From Otis tarda (taxonomy: Eukaryota; Chordata; Aves; Otidiformes; Otididae): a stretch of 64,000 nt of DNA. The notes beneath the pieces were generated by a model. It had not been told where the DNA came from. It did no database searches and saw nothing but the letters and a program-made list of their open reading frames with translations. Positions 22,618 through 33,887 of the stretch are shown one piece after another. A program made the position numbers and the translations under genes. Positions within the stretch are counted from its first letter, which is position 1. Each line of letters opens with the position of its first letter. The stretch is taken from NCBI GenBank assembly GCA_026413225.1, contig JAPMTP010000045.1, positions 434,001 to 498,000 of the forward strand, in the 5' to 3' direction.

Positions 22618-23014
22618 CTGCAGGAAGAAGCAGCCCAGTCAGTTCTCGCCCAAATTGCCTCTGGCTCAACACGAGCTCAGCTTGACCCCGGCTTAGACAC
22701 CGCCACGCTGAAAGACGCCGCTCCTTCGGCAGCTGCCAAGAGCCAAGCCTGTGTGGTGTCTCTTCCCACAGCCTCCTGGCAGATTGGTGGGGTACAGCAG
22801 CGGCAGCAGAGACCCATTACATGGTCCCCTGTGCCGGCCTCACGCCAGAAAGGGCATCAGCCCTGCAAACGCTCTGAAGAGCTGGGAGAGGGACGGCGCG
22901 TGGCTCTCAGCGGCCCCCTCAGCGTTTTTCTCTGGCACTTGGCGCCACCGCAGAGGATTTTATTGCCTTGGACACAGGCACACCGATCCGCTCGGTGGCC
23001 TGCCTTTCTACGTG

Positions 23015-23206
23015 ATCATAGAATGACAGAATGGTTTGGCTTGGAAGGGACCTCTAAACCCCATCCAGTCCAACCCCCGTGCAAGGAGCAGGGACATCTC
23101 CAACCACACCAGGTTGCTCAGAGCCCCGGCCAACCTGGCCTGGAATGTTTCCAGGGATGGGGCATCCACCACCTCTCTGGGCAACTTGCACCAGTGCTCT
23201 ACACAT
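23015..23206 (-). mobile_element. CR1 3'-end fragment, unit 2 intron
   Basis: Orthologous in position to the unit 1 fragment, so it was present before the tandem duplication. Confidence 0.85.
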
Positions 23207-24100
23207 GATGTTCTACTGATCGCATCCGGGATTCTCTTCTGTGCTACACCCCTGCACACAGACCCCCGCCGTTCCCTTGCTTGCTGCATGGCCCCAAACA
23301 TCCAGACACTCAGGAGAAGGGAGGCCCTTCATCCCACCCTGCCCACTGCTGCAAGCTCCCCGCTCGGCTCTGGCCGCTGTCGCCCCGCCATTCGCTCTCA
23401 AACAACAGCTTTGCCTGGGCTGCACCTCTAGCGCCCGCCGCTTCCCCTCCCCATCGCTACGTGCGCACCAGGGCAGGCGCTACCTCCCGCTCAGCGTCAG
23501 GCTCCGAGTCACCGCCTGCCACCCAGCCTTCCTCGCTGGCACGCCCTCTGCCACCCTTGCCGTACAGGATGTATGATTCCTACAGTCCCTCCAGCTGCTG
23601 CCGCAGTCACCTTGCAGTTCTTCCCTTTTCCCGTGCCAGGGAACTCAAAAGGGGATTCAGCGCAGAGGACAAAAGACCCTCCATTCCCGTCCGGTGCAAC
23701 ACGCTACCCCTGCTCCTGCTCGCTCAGCCCTGTCATTGGTTTTGTGCCGCCAATACCACCAGCAAGGTTGGGAAAAGGAGCCAACGCTTGCAGATCTTTA
23801 CCTCCATCGCCCCCGCCTCTGCTTGGCAATCAGCACAGCCATCCGCACACACCACACCTCGCGCTTCCAAAGTCCTGCGCCTACATCCAGCTCCTCACCC
23901 GCTGGCAATGCCCACGCAGGAGCACGGCTGACGCAGCTCGTGGGTGCCACGGGCAGACCTGCTCCTGCCTTTGGCCAGCTCGCAGCACGCCTGAGGCGGG
24001 CTGGGGCACTGGCCACTCTCACCGGCACACTGACAAACACCACGTGCGCCATCGATACCCTCAGCAAACCCAGAGCTCGGCAGCCTCTGCGTGGACTCAC

Positions 24101-24209
24101 CCTCCCAAAGGCTTCAGCCACCTTTGCCGGTATCCCGGGAGCCTCCTCCACCTTCAGCACCGCTTCTCGCGAGGCGTCCCTCAGCGCCTGACACTCTGCT
24201 CGGGCTTGC
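24101..24209 (-). CDS. FHAD1: FHAD1 exon Ec, unit 2
   Basis: 109-nt exon reading QARAECQALRDASREAVLKV then EEAPGIPAKVAEAFGR. Phase 2 in, 0 out, GTGAGT donor. Confidence 0.65.
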
Positions 24210-24549
24210 CTGTGCCAAGAGACAAGACCCTTGTGGGACACCGTGACGGACAACAGCTGCCCAAACAGCTTGTGGAGAGCAGCGCCCCAGGAACCCGCCA
24301 GTGACTATCTCGGGGTGGGTGGGAACGTTTAGCTCAGTTCGTGGTGACTTCAACACACGGCCACTGGCACGCGTTCCACTAAACCCCTATCTCGTTTCAC
24401 GTGGCGCTTGCATAGAGCCCCCATCACTGAGCTCCGCTCTGCGGCTCTCGCACACACCTTTGGCTCCCGGGGAGATCCCGAAATGCCACCAGCTGCTGGG
24501 AATCCACAAAGCAGCTTTGGCCAAGGCCCCAGTTCATGGCTGCGTGTAC

Positions 24550-24709
24550 CTTAACTCATTAGCTGCTGCTTGCAGAGCTCTGTCCTTTTCCTTCATCACC
24601 TTGGCCTTCTCTGACAGCTCCTTTCTAAGCAGGTGCAGCTCCCGCTCTCGGTCTTTCACCTGGCACATGTTCCGTTCCACTTCTGACTTCCGCTGCACGC
24701 TCAGCTCCC
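24550..24709 (-). CDS. FHAD1: FHAD1 exon Eb, unit 2
   Basis: 160-nt exon, phase 1 to 2. It reads ELSVQRKSEVERNMCQVKDR then LSEKAKVMKEKDRALQAAANELR. The middle (LSEKAKV instead of LLEMAMV) is the most divergent of the Eb copies. Confidence 0.82.
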
Positions 24710-25546
24710 CTAGGCACACCACAGCTCCATGGGTGTCTGGCTCCCCCATCACCTAAGCCCTGGGGGATCCGCACCTCCCAGTGATCCGACGTCCGTGGCC
24801 ACGTCCCTTTTTCCCAAGGCATCATCGTGAGGGCCGTCAGCCATCATGGCGCTTGTCCCCACAAACCCTCGCCCTGCCCTCGCTCACAGCCCTCGCCTCC
24901 TGGGCCCTGCCACCAGACCTTGCTTCCCTAAATCACGGCGCAGGGCCGGTCTCTTTGTCCGGGCAGATGCCGCAGTCACTGCTCGCTACAGCCACTTGCC
25001 CTCTGCTTCGAGAAAAGCGGGGTCGCCAGCATTTCCTGGCCTGCCCGCTTTCACCCACCTGCCTTCCTCATTCGCTTCGCGCCGTTATGGCCAGCAAAAG
25101 TGGGCCACGCGCATCCCTTCGTCTCACACCTCAGGCTCCTTTCTGCCTCATGCAGCCTTCCCAAAGCAACGTCACTCCCACTGAGGGATCCCCGAACAGG
25201 CTCTCCCAATTTAAAGCCTCAGGCCACCTTCGGCTCCAAGGGAGCCCAAGCAGTGGCATCCTGGAGAAAGATGGGCTCCATTTGTGTGTGTGTCCCCATC
25301 TCCCTCGGGGCATCTGCTCACCCACACTCACCAGCACTGCTACCGCTTACCCAAGGACAGCGAGGAATTCACCCACCCCCAGAGGGAACGGACCGCCTGC
25401 TTTGCCCCAAGCTGCCCTACAGCTTCGCTTTCGCATGGGGACATCGCTTTCCTGTAGCTGCGCCGTGCCTGCTTCACACCTACCGCCCTCGTTACCGCTC
25501 ACAGGAGGCACGGGAAGACGGAGGCCATGCAGTATGCTTCACCCAC

Positions 25547-25662
25547 CTCTCAAGTCCAACATCCTGCCTCTGGTTTCCTTGAGCTCCTTGCTTAGCCGGC
25601 TGATGACGTCCTCCTTGGACAGGATCACGTTCTGCATCTCCGCCACCTCCTCCCTGCATTTC
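25547..25662 (-). CDS. FHAD1: FHAD1 exon Ea, unit 2
   Basis: 116-nt exon, phase 2 in and 1 out, reading KCREEVAEMQNVILSKEDVI then SRLSKELKETRGRMLDLR. Amino-acid identical to unit 1. Confidence 0.82.
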
Positions 25663-27164
25663 CTGACAAAGATAACTGCCGCTCTCACAGCTGCTTCGAC
25701 AGACTCATTTCCCGGAGCCCGCGCACGCCTTCCTGAGCCCCATCTCATCATCGACACACGCACGTCGCTCTTTTACCTGCCCTTCGCTCCCTGAGCTTCA
25801 CACCTCTGGCCTCGCCAGCTCCCTCTCTCTTGCCCGCAGCCGTCCGCATGGGACAGCGGAGCACTTACACGCTCTTCCGCATCACGTGGAAACTACATGC
25901 ACTTAAGACCATCTCAGCCTACCCAGAGGACTCTTTCCACCTCAGGGCTGCTTGCGCAATGCCCCTTGGCCTTCCCTGGGCTCCCCAGGCGACAGCCGCT
26001 CTTCTCCCAGCCCCTCCAGCCCAGCCAGCACACCTTACCTCAGAAAACAGGGCGGCTCCCTGACAGAAGATGCATCCAGCGAGGTTCCCAGCATCGACTC
26101 ACGGCCATTGCCCTGAAACTCTACAGCACACGTTAACACCGCCGCATTACTTCTTGGTCATGCGCACGTTTGGCCCGCTCGCTTCCGCTATGTCTATCTT
26201 TTCCTCCCCAACAGCCCCATCAACTGAGGACCACCCATTTGCAGAAACCCACCACACTCAGGTTCCCTTCCAATACTGCTTAGACAGTTCCTCACATCCT
26301 TCCTCACTCAGCATCTCTTCTGCCCGTGGACAACAGCTCTGCCTTGTTCCCAGAGACCCTGGCCAGCCCGCAGACCCTCGCCAGCCTCTCACCGCGGGAT
26401 TCAGGTTCCGCCCCTTGGAGCCTCGATGGCTTGCCTGGGCTCGGAGACGGGCACAGGCCACGGAGAACAGCCTGCACGCGCCCGCCCTGCAGATAGCGCT
26501 ACCCCAGCCTCTGGCCATGGCTTTCCCTACATATTTAGCATGCAACCCTACTTCCCTGGGGGACAATTCGGAGATTGCACCCCTCACTGCTCCTCTACTT
26601 GGGAGTTTCTACCAGCGATGGCACCGCTTCTCCACACTACTCTCCATACAGGGAGAGACCCAACGGAGAGCGACCGAATGGGAATGGCCGAGGGCTGGCA
26701 GAGGACTCTCACACTGCACGCTAATCCCAAGGCTTTACGAGACCCACGGCTCTGTTCCTTGAGGCGCTGGCTGCTCTCGCTTGCCTCGAGGAGCGCAGCA
26801 GCCGAGAGCGGGAGCCCTCACGCACAGCGCCGGGCGCCTGCTCGCTGCTGGCTCCCACTGCGCGGCACCTCCTGCTGCCAAGCCCTTCGCCGGCCGCCTC
26901 CTGCCAATGCCACCTCCTCACATGGCACCAAGCGCTTTCCTGAAGCCTGGCACTTTTTCTTCTGCAACGCTTTCCTATCACCTGCGCACACTACCATGCA
27001 CGGGAGAGCTGCCTTTGCATGGGAACAGCCTGAGCCCCATGCACGTGAGGAGCCTGTGCCCCTGGCATGGCCCATTGCCCCCTCCTCCGCATTACGGGCT
27101 CCACCACGCCTGTCAGGCCCTAACGGATGCCTCTTCCCCCTACAGCCCTGACAGCCTCACTTAC

Positions 27165-27297
27165 CTGAGGACTGACTCTCCTCCAGCATCTTCAGTCTCC
27201 CCCGGAGCTCGTCCATGCCTGCTTTTTGGCGCCGGATTGTTTCCTCGTGCCTCTGGTCTCGGCACCACATGCCCAGGTTGACCAAGGCCCACGCCGG
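27165..27297 (-). CDS. FHAD1: FHAD1 exon Ed, unit 3
   Basis: 133-nt exon, phase 0 in and phase 1 out, acceptor CCTGCAG and donor CCTCAG|GTAAGT. It contains RHEETIRRQKAGMDELRGRL then KMLEESQSS; human has [20 protein letters not shown]. Confidence 0.85.
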
Positions 27298-27694
27298 CTG
27301 CAGGAAGAAGCAGCCCAGTCAGTTCTCGCCCAAATCGCCCCCGGGTCAACACGAGCTCAGCTTGACCCCGGCTTAGACACCGCCACGCTTAAAGACGCCG
27401 CTCCTTCGGCAGCTGCCAAGAGCCAAGCCCATGGGGCGTCTCTCCCCACAGCCTCCTGGCAGATTGGTGGGGTACAGCAGTGGCAGCAGAGACCCCTTAC
27501 GTGGTCCCCTGTGCCGGCCTCACGCCGGAAAGGTCATCAGCCCTGCAAACGCTCTGGAGAGCTGGGAGAGGGACGGCGCGTGGCTCTCAGCGGCCGCCTC
27601 AGCGTTTTTCTCTGGCACTTGGCGCCACCGCAGAGGATTTTATTGCCTTGGACACAGGCACACCGATCCGCTCGGTGGCCTGCCTTTCTACGTG

Positions 27695-27886
27695 ATCATA
27701 GAATGACAGAATGGTTTGGCTTGGAAGGGACCTCTAAACCCCATCCAGTCCAACCCCCTGCAAGGAGCAGGGACATCTCCAACCACACCAGGTTGCTCAG
27801 AGCCCCGGCCAACCTGGCCTGGAATGTTTCCAGGGATGGGGCATCCACCACCTCTCTGGGCAACTTGCACCAGTGCTCTACACATG
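27695..27886 (-). mobile_element. CR1 3'-end fragment, unit 3 intron
   Basis: Same insertion as in units 1 and 2, between exons Ec and Ed. Confidence 0.85.
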
Positions 27887-28779
27887 ATGTTCTACTGATC
27901 GCATGCGGGATTCTCTTCTGCGCTACACCCCTGCACACAGACCCCCGCCGTTCCCTTGCTTGCTGCATGGCCCCAAACATCCAGACACTCAGGAGAAGGG
28001 AGGCCCTTCATCCCACCCTGCCCACTGCTGCAAGCTCCCCGCTCGGCTCTGGCCGCTGTCGCCCCGCCATTCGCTCTCAAACAACAGCTTTGCCTGGGCT
28101 GCACCTCTGGCGCCCGCCGCTTCCCCTCCCCATCGCTACGTGCGCACTAGGGCAGGTGCTACCTCCCGCTCAGCATCAGGCTCCGAGTCACCGCCTGCCA
28201 CCCAGCCTTCCTCGCTGGCACGCCCTCTGCCACCCTTGCCGTACAGGATGTACGATTCCTACAGTCCCTCCAGCTGCTGCCGCAGTCACCTTGCAGTTCT
28301 TCCCTTTTCCCGTGCCAGGGAACTCAAATGGGGATTCAGCGCGGAGGACAAAAGAACCTCCATTCCCGTCCGGTGCAACACACTACCCCTGCTCCTGCTC
28401 GCTCAGCCCTGTCACTGCTTTTGTGGCGCCAATACCACCAGCAAGGTTGGGAAAAGGAGCCAACGCTTGCAGATCTTCCCCTCCATTGCCCCTGCCTCTG
28501 CTTGGCAATCAGCACAGCCATCCGCGCACAACACACCTCGTGCTTCCAAAGCGCTGCGCCCACATCCAGCTCCTCACCCGCTGGCAATGCCCACGCAGGA
28601 GCACGGCTGACGCGGCTCGTGGGTGCCACGGGCAGCCCTGCTCCTGCCTTTGGCCAGCTCGCAGCACGCCTGAGGCGGGCTGGGGCACTGGCCACTCTCA
28701 CCGGCACACTGACAAACACCACGTGCGCCATCGATACCCTCAGCAAACCCAGAGCTCTGCAGCCTCCGCGCGGACTCAC

Positions 28780-28888
28780 CCTCCCAAAGGCTTCAGCCAC
28801 CTTTGCCGGTATCCTGGGAGCCTCCTCCACCTTCAGCACCGCTTCTCGCGAGGCGTCCCTCAGCGCCTGACACTCTGCTCGGGCTTGT
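28780..28888 (-). CDS. FHAD1: FHAD1 exon Ec, unit 3
   Basis: 109-nt exon completing the split Arg codon from Eb and ending in phase 0 before GTGAGT. It reads QARAECQALRDASREAVLKV then EEAPRIPAKVAEAFGR. Human similarity is weak here; the call rests on phase fit and on conservation in all units and in copy A. Confidence 0.65.
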
Positions 28889-29228
28889 CTGTGCCAAGAG
28901 ACAAGACCCTTGTGGGACACCGTGACGGACAACAGCTGCCCAAACAGCTTGTGGAGAGCAGCACCCCGGGCACCCGCCAGTGACTATCGCGGGGTGGGTG
29001 GGAACGTTCAGCTCAGTTCGTGGCGACTTCAACACACGGCCACTGGCACGCGTTCCACTAAACCCCTATCTCAGTTCACGTGGCGCTTGCATAGAGTCCC
29101 CATCGCTGAGCTCCGCTCCGCGGCTCTCGCACACACCGTTGGCTCCCGGGGAGATCCCGAAATGCCGCCAGCTGCTGGGAATCCACAAAGCAGCTTTGGC
29201 CAAGGCCCCAGTTCACGGCTGCGTGTAC

Positions 29229-29388
29229 CTTAACTCATTAGCTGCTGCTTGCAGAGCTCTGTCCTTCTCCTTCATCACCATGGCCATCTCCAACAGCTCC
29301 TTTCTAAGCAGGTGCAGCTCCCGCTCTTGGTCTTTCACCTGGCAAATGTTCTGCTCCACTTCTGACTTCCGCTGCTCGCTCAGCTCCC
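29229..29388 (-). CDS. FHAD1: FHAD1 exon Eb, unit 3
   Basis: 160-nt exon, phase 1 to 2. It reads ELSEQRKSEVEQNICQVKDQ then LLEMAMVMKEKDRALQAAANELR. Splice sites intact. Confidence 0.82.
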
Positions 29389-30225
29389 CTAGGCACACCA
29401 CAGCTCCATGGGTGTCTGGCTCCCCCATCACCCAAGCCCTGGGGGATCCGCACCTCCCAGTGATCCGACGCCCGCGGCCACGTCCCTTTTTCCCAAGGCA
29501 TCATCGTGAGGGCCGCCAGCCATCATGGCGCTTGTCCCCACAAACCCTCGCCCTGCCCTCGCTCGCAGCCCTCGCCTCCTGGGCCCTGCCACCAGACCTT
29601 GCTTCCCTAAATCGCGGCGCAGGGCCGGTCTCTTTGTCAGGGCAGATGCCGCAGTCACGGCTCGCTACAGACACTTGCCCTCTGCTTCGAGAAAAGCGGG
29701 GTCGCCAGCATTTCCTGGCCTGCCCGCTTTCACCCACCTGCCTTCCTCATTCGTTTCGCGCCGTTATGGCCAGCAAAAGCGGGCCACGCGCATCCCTTCA
29801 TCTCACACCTCAGGCTCCTTTCTGCCCCATACAGCCTCCCCAAAGCAACGTCACTCCCACTGAGGGATCCCCGGACAGGCTCTCCCAATTTAAAGCCTCA
29901 GGCCACCTTCGGCTCCAAGGGAGCCAAAGCAGTGGCATCCTGGAGAAAGATGGGCTCCATTTGTGTGCGTGTCCCCATCTCCCTCGGGGCATCTGCTCAC
30001 CCTCACTCACCAGCACTGCTACCGCTTACCCAAGGACAGCGAGGAATTCACCCACCCCCAGAGGGAACGGACCGCCTGCTTTGCCCCAAGCTGCCCTACA
30101 GCTTCGCTTTCGCATGGGGACATCGCTTTCCCGTAGCTGCGCCGTGCCCGCTTCACACCTACCGCCCTCGTTACCGCTCGCAGGAGGGACGGGAAGACGG
30201 AGGCCATGCAGTATGCTTCACCCAC

Positions 30226-30341
30226 CTCTCAAGTCCAACATCCTGCCTCTGGTTTCCTTGAGCTCGTTGCTTAGCCGGCTGATGACGTCCTCCTTGGACA
30301 GGATCACGTTCTGCATCTCCGCCACCTCCACCCTGCATTTC
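30226..30341 (-). CDS. FHAD1: FHAD1 exon Ea, unit 3 (KCRVEVAEMQNVI)
   Basis: 116-nt exon, phase 2 in and phase 1 out, acceptor TTGTCAG and donor GAGAG|GTGGGT. It reads KCRVEVAEMQNVILSKEDVI then RLSNELKETRGRMLDLR. Human [20 protein letters not shown] and SRMSDLRG align. One E to V and one K to N change distinguish it from units 1 and 2. Confidence 0.8.
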
Positions 30342-31748
30342 CTGACAAAGATAACCGCCGCTCTCACAGCCGCTTCGACAGACTCATTTCCCGGAGCCTG
30401 CGCACGCCTTCCTGAGCCCCATCTCATCATCGACACACGCACGTCGCTCTTTTACCTGCCCTTTGCTCCCTGAGCTTCACACCTCTGGCCTCGCCAGCTC
30501 CCTCTCTCTTGCCCGCAGCCGTCCGCATGGGACAGCGGAGCACTTACACGCTCCTCCGCATCATGTGGAAACTACATGCACTTAAGACCATCTCAGCCTA
30601 CCCAGAGGACTCTTTCCACCTCAGGGCTGCTTGCGCAATGCCCCTTGGCCTTCCATGGGCTCCCCAGGCGACAGCCGCTCTTCTCCCAGCCCCTCCAGCC
30701 CAGCCAGCACACCTTACCTCAGAAAACAGGGCGGCTCCCTGACAGAAGATGCATCCAGCGAGGTTCCCAGCATCGACTCACGGACATTGCCCTGAAACTC
30801 TACAGCACACGTTAACACCGCCGCATTACTTCTTGGTCATGCGCACGTTTGGCCCGCTCGCTTCCGCTATGTCTATCTTTTCCTCCCCAACAGCCCCATC
30901 GACTGAGGACCACCCATTTGCAGAAACCCACCACGCTCAGGGCCCATTCCAATACTGCTTAGACAGTTCCTCACATCCTTCCTCACTCAGCATCTCTTCT
31001 GCCCGTGGACAACAGCTCTGCCTTGTTCCCAGAGACCCTCAGCAGCCTGGACACACTCACCAGCCCAGAGACCCTCGCCAGCCTCTCACCACGGGATTCA
31101 GGCTCTGAGATCCTCTCCGAGGGTCTCCCAGAGTCCAGCCCCAGGCCTCCCCTCCGCATTTACGGGAACTGCGGCACATTCCCACCCCCAGGAAGTGGCT
31201 GCTATGGTCGAGATGTCGCTGGAAGGGACCATTGTTGACCGTGCACGCAGCCCAGCTGGCAGGCAATAAGAGTGCACACACTGCATGAGCACATCGACCC
31301 CGGAGGAAAGCCTCGCTCCACGAGTGTCATAGGACAAAGACCGGCAGCAAAGGCACCAGGCTCCTTGCCCGCCATCAGGGCTTGCTAAACCTGGGATGCA
31401 GGGAGGGACCTTGCAGCTCTTTGCAGCGTACACCTTCATCACGCTGGCAACCATTCCTACAAGCAGGAACCCCTCGACAAGAACCTCTTGCTCCTTGCCC
31501 ACTGCCTTTGGTCTGGGGAAGGCTGCTGCCATGACTTGCAAGCCTTCCTCCCTGCTGGTCCCCCATCCCCTCCTCGCTCTCTCTCCTAAGGTTTCTTACT
31601 TGCCCAAACCGCCTCAGATTCGCACCAGCGCAGGGGCCCAACGTCCCCAGGCTCAGGCTCACGCCAGCCCTTCTGCTCTACAGCTGGCTAGCTAGGACAT
31701 GCCACCTGGAGCAGGTGAGCTCACCCGGACACCCCGCAGGACACAGAC

Positions 31749-31820
31749 CTTTGCCAGAGGTCATCTGGTGCATCCCTGTGCAGGCCAGCAGCCGCTCCGT
31801 GCCTTTCTCCCAGGACACTT
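31749..31820 (-). pseudogene. FHAD1 copy C, remnant of the Cys-rich exon
   Basis: Only the 3' end and donor of the ACLRS exon remain (compare copy D 3,935-4,005). The acceptor half is lost in a deletion joining sequence equivalent to D 4,005 to D 5,085. About 150 bases of unrelated sequence (31,582-31,735) lie just downstream, in what is intron in copy D. Confidence 0.6.
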
Positions 31821-31926
31821 GGAATTTGAAGGACTTCAGCTATACCAGAAATCAACACGGGAAGACACAAATCACTGAAACCTGCTAGCAGCTCTGCAGC
31901 TCTGCCCAACCCAGCCCTCTACATAC

Positions 31927-31971
31927 CAAGGCAAAGGCTGTCCTGGCAGCTTCCTCCTCCGACACCGAGGT
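31927..31971 (-). CDS. FHAD1: FHAD1 copy C, short exon (TSVSEEEAARTAFAL)
   Basis: 45-nt counterpart of copy D 5,191-5,235 with one Gly to Ala change. It is the last 5'-side exon of copy C before the rearranged part. Confidence 0.45.
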
Positions 31972-32086
31972 CTCTGCGCTCAGGCACGATGACCTTACCT
32001 TCGCCTTGGCAACACTTGTCCTGTAGCTGCCTCCAGCCCGGACCGTGGATCCTGCCGATCCTGCCCCATGCCCACAGACGCCCTAC

Positions 32087-32194
32087 CTGCTCCTTGGCCT
32101 GCTCCAAGTCGGCTCTCAGCACATGCTTCTTGCGCCCCATGGCCTGCAGCCACAGAGCTTGCCTGGCACGGTGTTGTTTCAGCATCTTCTCAGC
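32087..32194 (-). CDS. FHAD1: FHAD1 copy C, coiled-coil exon (AEKMLKQHRARQ)
   Basis: 108-nt counterpart of copy D 5,351-5,458, reading AEKMLKQHRARQALWLQAMG then KKHVLRADLEQAKEQ. Splice sites and phase are kept. Confidence 0.8.
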
Positions 32195-32321
32195 CTGCAA
32201 GCCAAGAGCATTTGCACATCAAAGCCAGACCAGTCAAACATGCCAGAAGTGCTTCTGCCCAGACCATCTCGGGCCCATCCCTCCCTGCCCTCCGCCGCGT
32301 ACCCCACAGCCAGATCCTTAC

Positions 32322-32426
32322 CTTGGCTTTCTCAGCCAGCTGCCCTCGCGTGATCTTCTGTTCGGTGCAATACTTCTGCACCTCCCCCTGCAGCCGCTCC
32401 ACATCGCTTTCGAGCTCCTTGATGCG
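32322..32426 (-). CDS. FHAD1: FHAD1 copy C, coiled-coil exon (RIKELESDVERL)
   Basis: 105-nt counterpart of copy D 5,586-5,690. It reads RIKELESDVERLQGEVQKYC; all changes are in frame. More divergent from D than A is, which suggests an older split. Confidence 0.8.
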
Positions 32427-32821
32427 CTGCAAGAGTCCCGGGACAGAGCAGGCTCTCACCAGAGGAGCTCGGCACTGCCTCTCCAGAGGGTTTCTCCCAC
32501 TAAGCCCTACATTTTCCCCATCTGGCCCATTTCCTTTAGCCCACAGCTTTCTCCTCTCAACGTTTACTGTGGTCACATTGGTTTTCGAGTGGCTTGCACT
32601 CTTATTTCAGACACCATTCTCCTGCATTGCAGCGCGGTGTTACGATTTCTACCGGAGCTTACATTTCTCCGGCTCCCTCTGCACATTAGGCACCTTCTAT
32701 TACAGGAGTCGGAGGCAAAGCACCTCCCTCAAAATGCCCAGTCGCTTTTTCTCTCAATGATGCATTCCCACGCCCGCTGCTCGCCCGCGCGCTCCATCGC
32801 CCCAAACGCCTTGCAACTCAC

Positions 32822-32869
32822 ATTTTGGCTCAGAGTCAATTCTCGCTCTCTGAGCTCCTGCTTCTCTTC
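32822..32869 (-). CDS. FHAD1: FHAD1 copy C, 16-codon exon
   Basis: 48-nt counterpart of copy D 6,086-6,133 with one substitution (Arg to Gln in EEKQELRERE). Splice sites intact. Confidence 0.65.
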
Positions 32870-33331
32870 CTGTCTAGAGCACTAGAATGAACGGCGCCCA
32901 AGGAAGAAAAAAAAAAGATGTCAGAGCAGGCAGATACCGTCATTTCTGCAGCAACTGTCGGCCCGTACTTCGGTGCCCCAGCCCTGCTAGATGCTGCGAT
33001 GATGGAGTGCCTGCCTCTCGCTTTGGGGAGGACCATCTTAGATTCCTTGGGATCCTTCCTGCTGCACCCCTCAGACAAGAGGCACACTGAGGCGTTGTCT
33101 CCCAGGCCGGGAACGCGTGGCTGGGGCCGGGTGACCCTGCTAACGTGGCAGCACGCAGACACACCTGTACACCTAGCGCCTTGCCAGGGCGCACATATTT
33201 ATTGCCACAAATGCCAATCCGGAGCCGCTAATGGAAACTCCTGTTCAGAGCCAAAATCATTTGGCAGGGCTCGCCTGCTCTGCCCACGACGGGGACAGGC
33301 ACGGCGTCCCTCACACCTTCCCCCACCTCAC

Positions 33332-33405
33332 CTTCTCCTGTGGGATGATATCCCCTTCCTGAACCCCCAGGAAAGCGGTTTCCTCCGCACCGGTTGCACC
33401 GCTGC
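33332..33405 (-). CDS. FHAD1: FHAD1 copy C, acidic exon (one codon longer)
   Basis: 74-nt counterpart of the copy D exon at 10,297. An extra in-frame codon precedes the donor (IIPQEK instead of IIPQE). It ends in phase 0. The following exon of copy D is absent: homology jumps about 90 bases further along. Confidence 0.6.
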
Positions 33406-33830
33406 CTGGGATGCCGGTCATGACTGGAAAAAAGCACACACCACAGCAGCAAACGTCAGCACGGGAACTGGCTGCACGCCATGTCCCGCTCACTCGCCTC
33501 AAACCTACTCCAAGGCAGCGGCTACTTTACAGACCACGAGCTCACCTCACAGCCACAACAGACACCAACTCCTCGGCACTAACAAGACACCAGTGCAAAC
33601 AGTCGGCACACCAGAGAGAAACAACACACCTCTGGGACCCCAGAGAGCCTCAAGGGCAGCGGAGACACTGCAGACCAAGGCTCCGGTGATATTTCCCCAT
33701 TGCGCCAGCTCTACTGTGCCACCTCACGGTTGACTTCGTACGGCTTCGGCCAGCTCCATCGACCCAAATCTCAAGGCAGGAAAAGCCCCAGACTGGGAGT
33801 CAGGCCGTACCAAGCTACGTTCATGGCAAC

Positions 33831-33887
33831 AGCTGGACCATTCCTCCAAGCCCTTGTTTTCCAGCTGGACCATTCCTCCAAGCCCCT
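33831..33887. repeat. Short tandem duplication in a copy C intron
   Basis: The stretch AGCTGGACCATTCCTCCAAG occurs twice about 33 bases apart in copy C but once in copy D (about 10,806). A private change of copy C. Confidence 0.8.

Larger units (their letters stand above)
22198..26877 (-). repeat. Tandem unit 2 of the FHAD1 C-terminal exon block
   Basis: Middle copy of the 4.7-kb tandem repeat, aligned end to end with units 1 and 3 including introns. It differs by scattered substitutions rather than truncation. The copies are too divergent to be allelic haplotypes misplaced by assembly, but close enough to suggest unequal crossing-over. Confidence 0.85.
26878..31060 (-). repeat. Tandem unit 3 of the FHAD1 C-terminal exon block
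   Basis: Third, 5'-most copy of a segmental tandem repeat with a period of about 4.68-4.70 kb. It holds exons Ea, Eb, Ec and Ed and a CR1 remnant. Its left border with unit 2 is marked by the shared motif CCAAGCCC at 26,878. At its right end homology passes, within a degenerate CAGAGACCCTC-type stretch near 31,040-31,090, into sequence equivalent to copy D 3,410. Confidence 0.85.
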
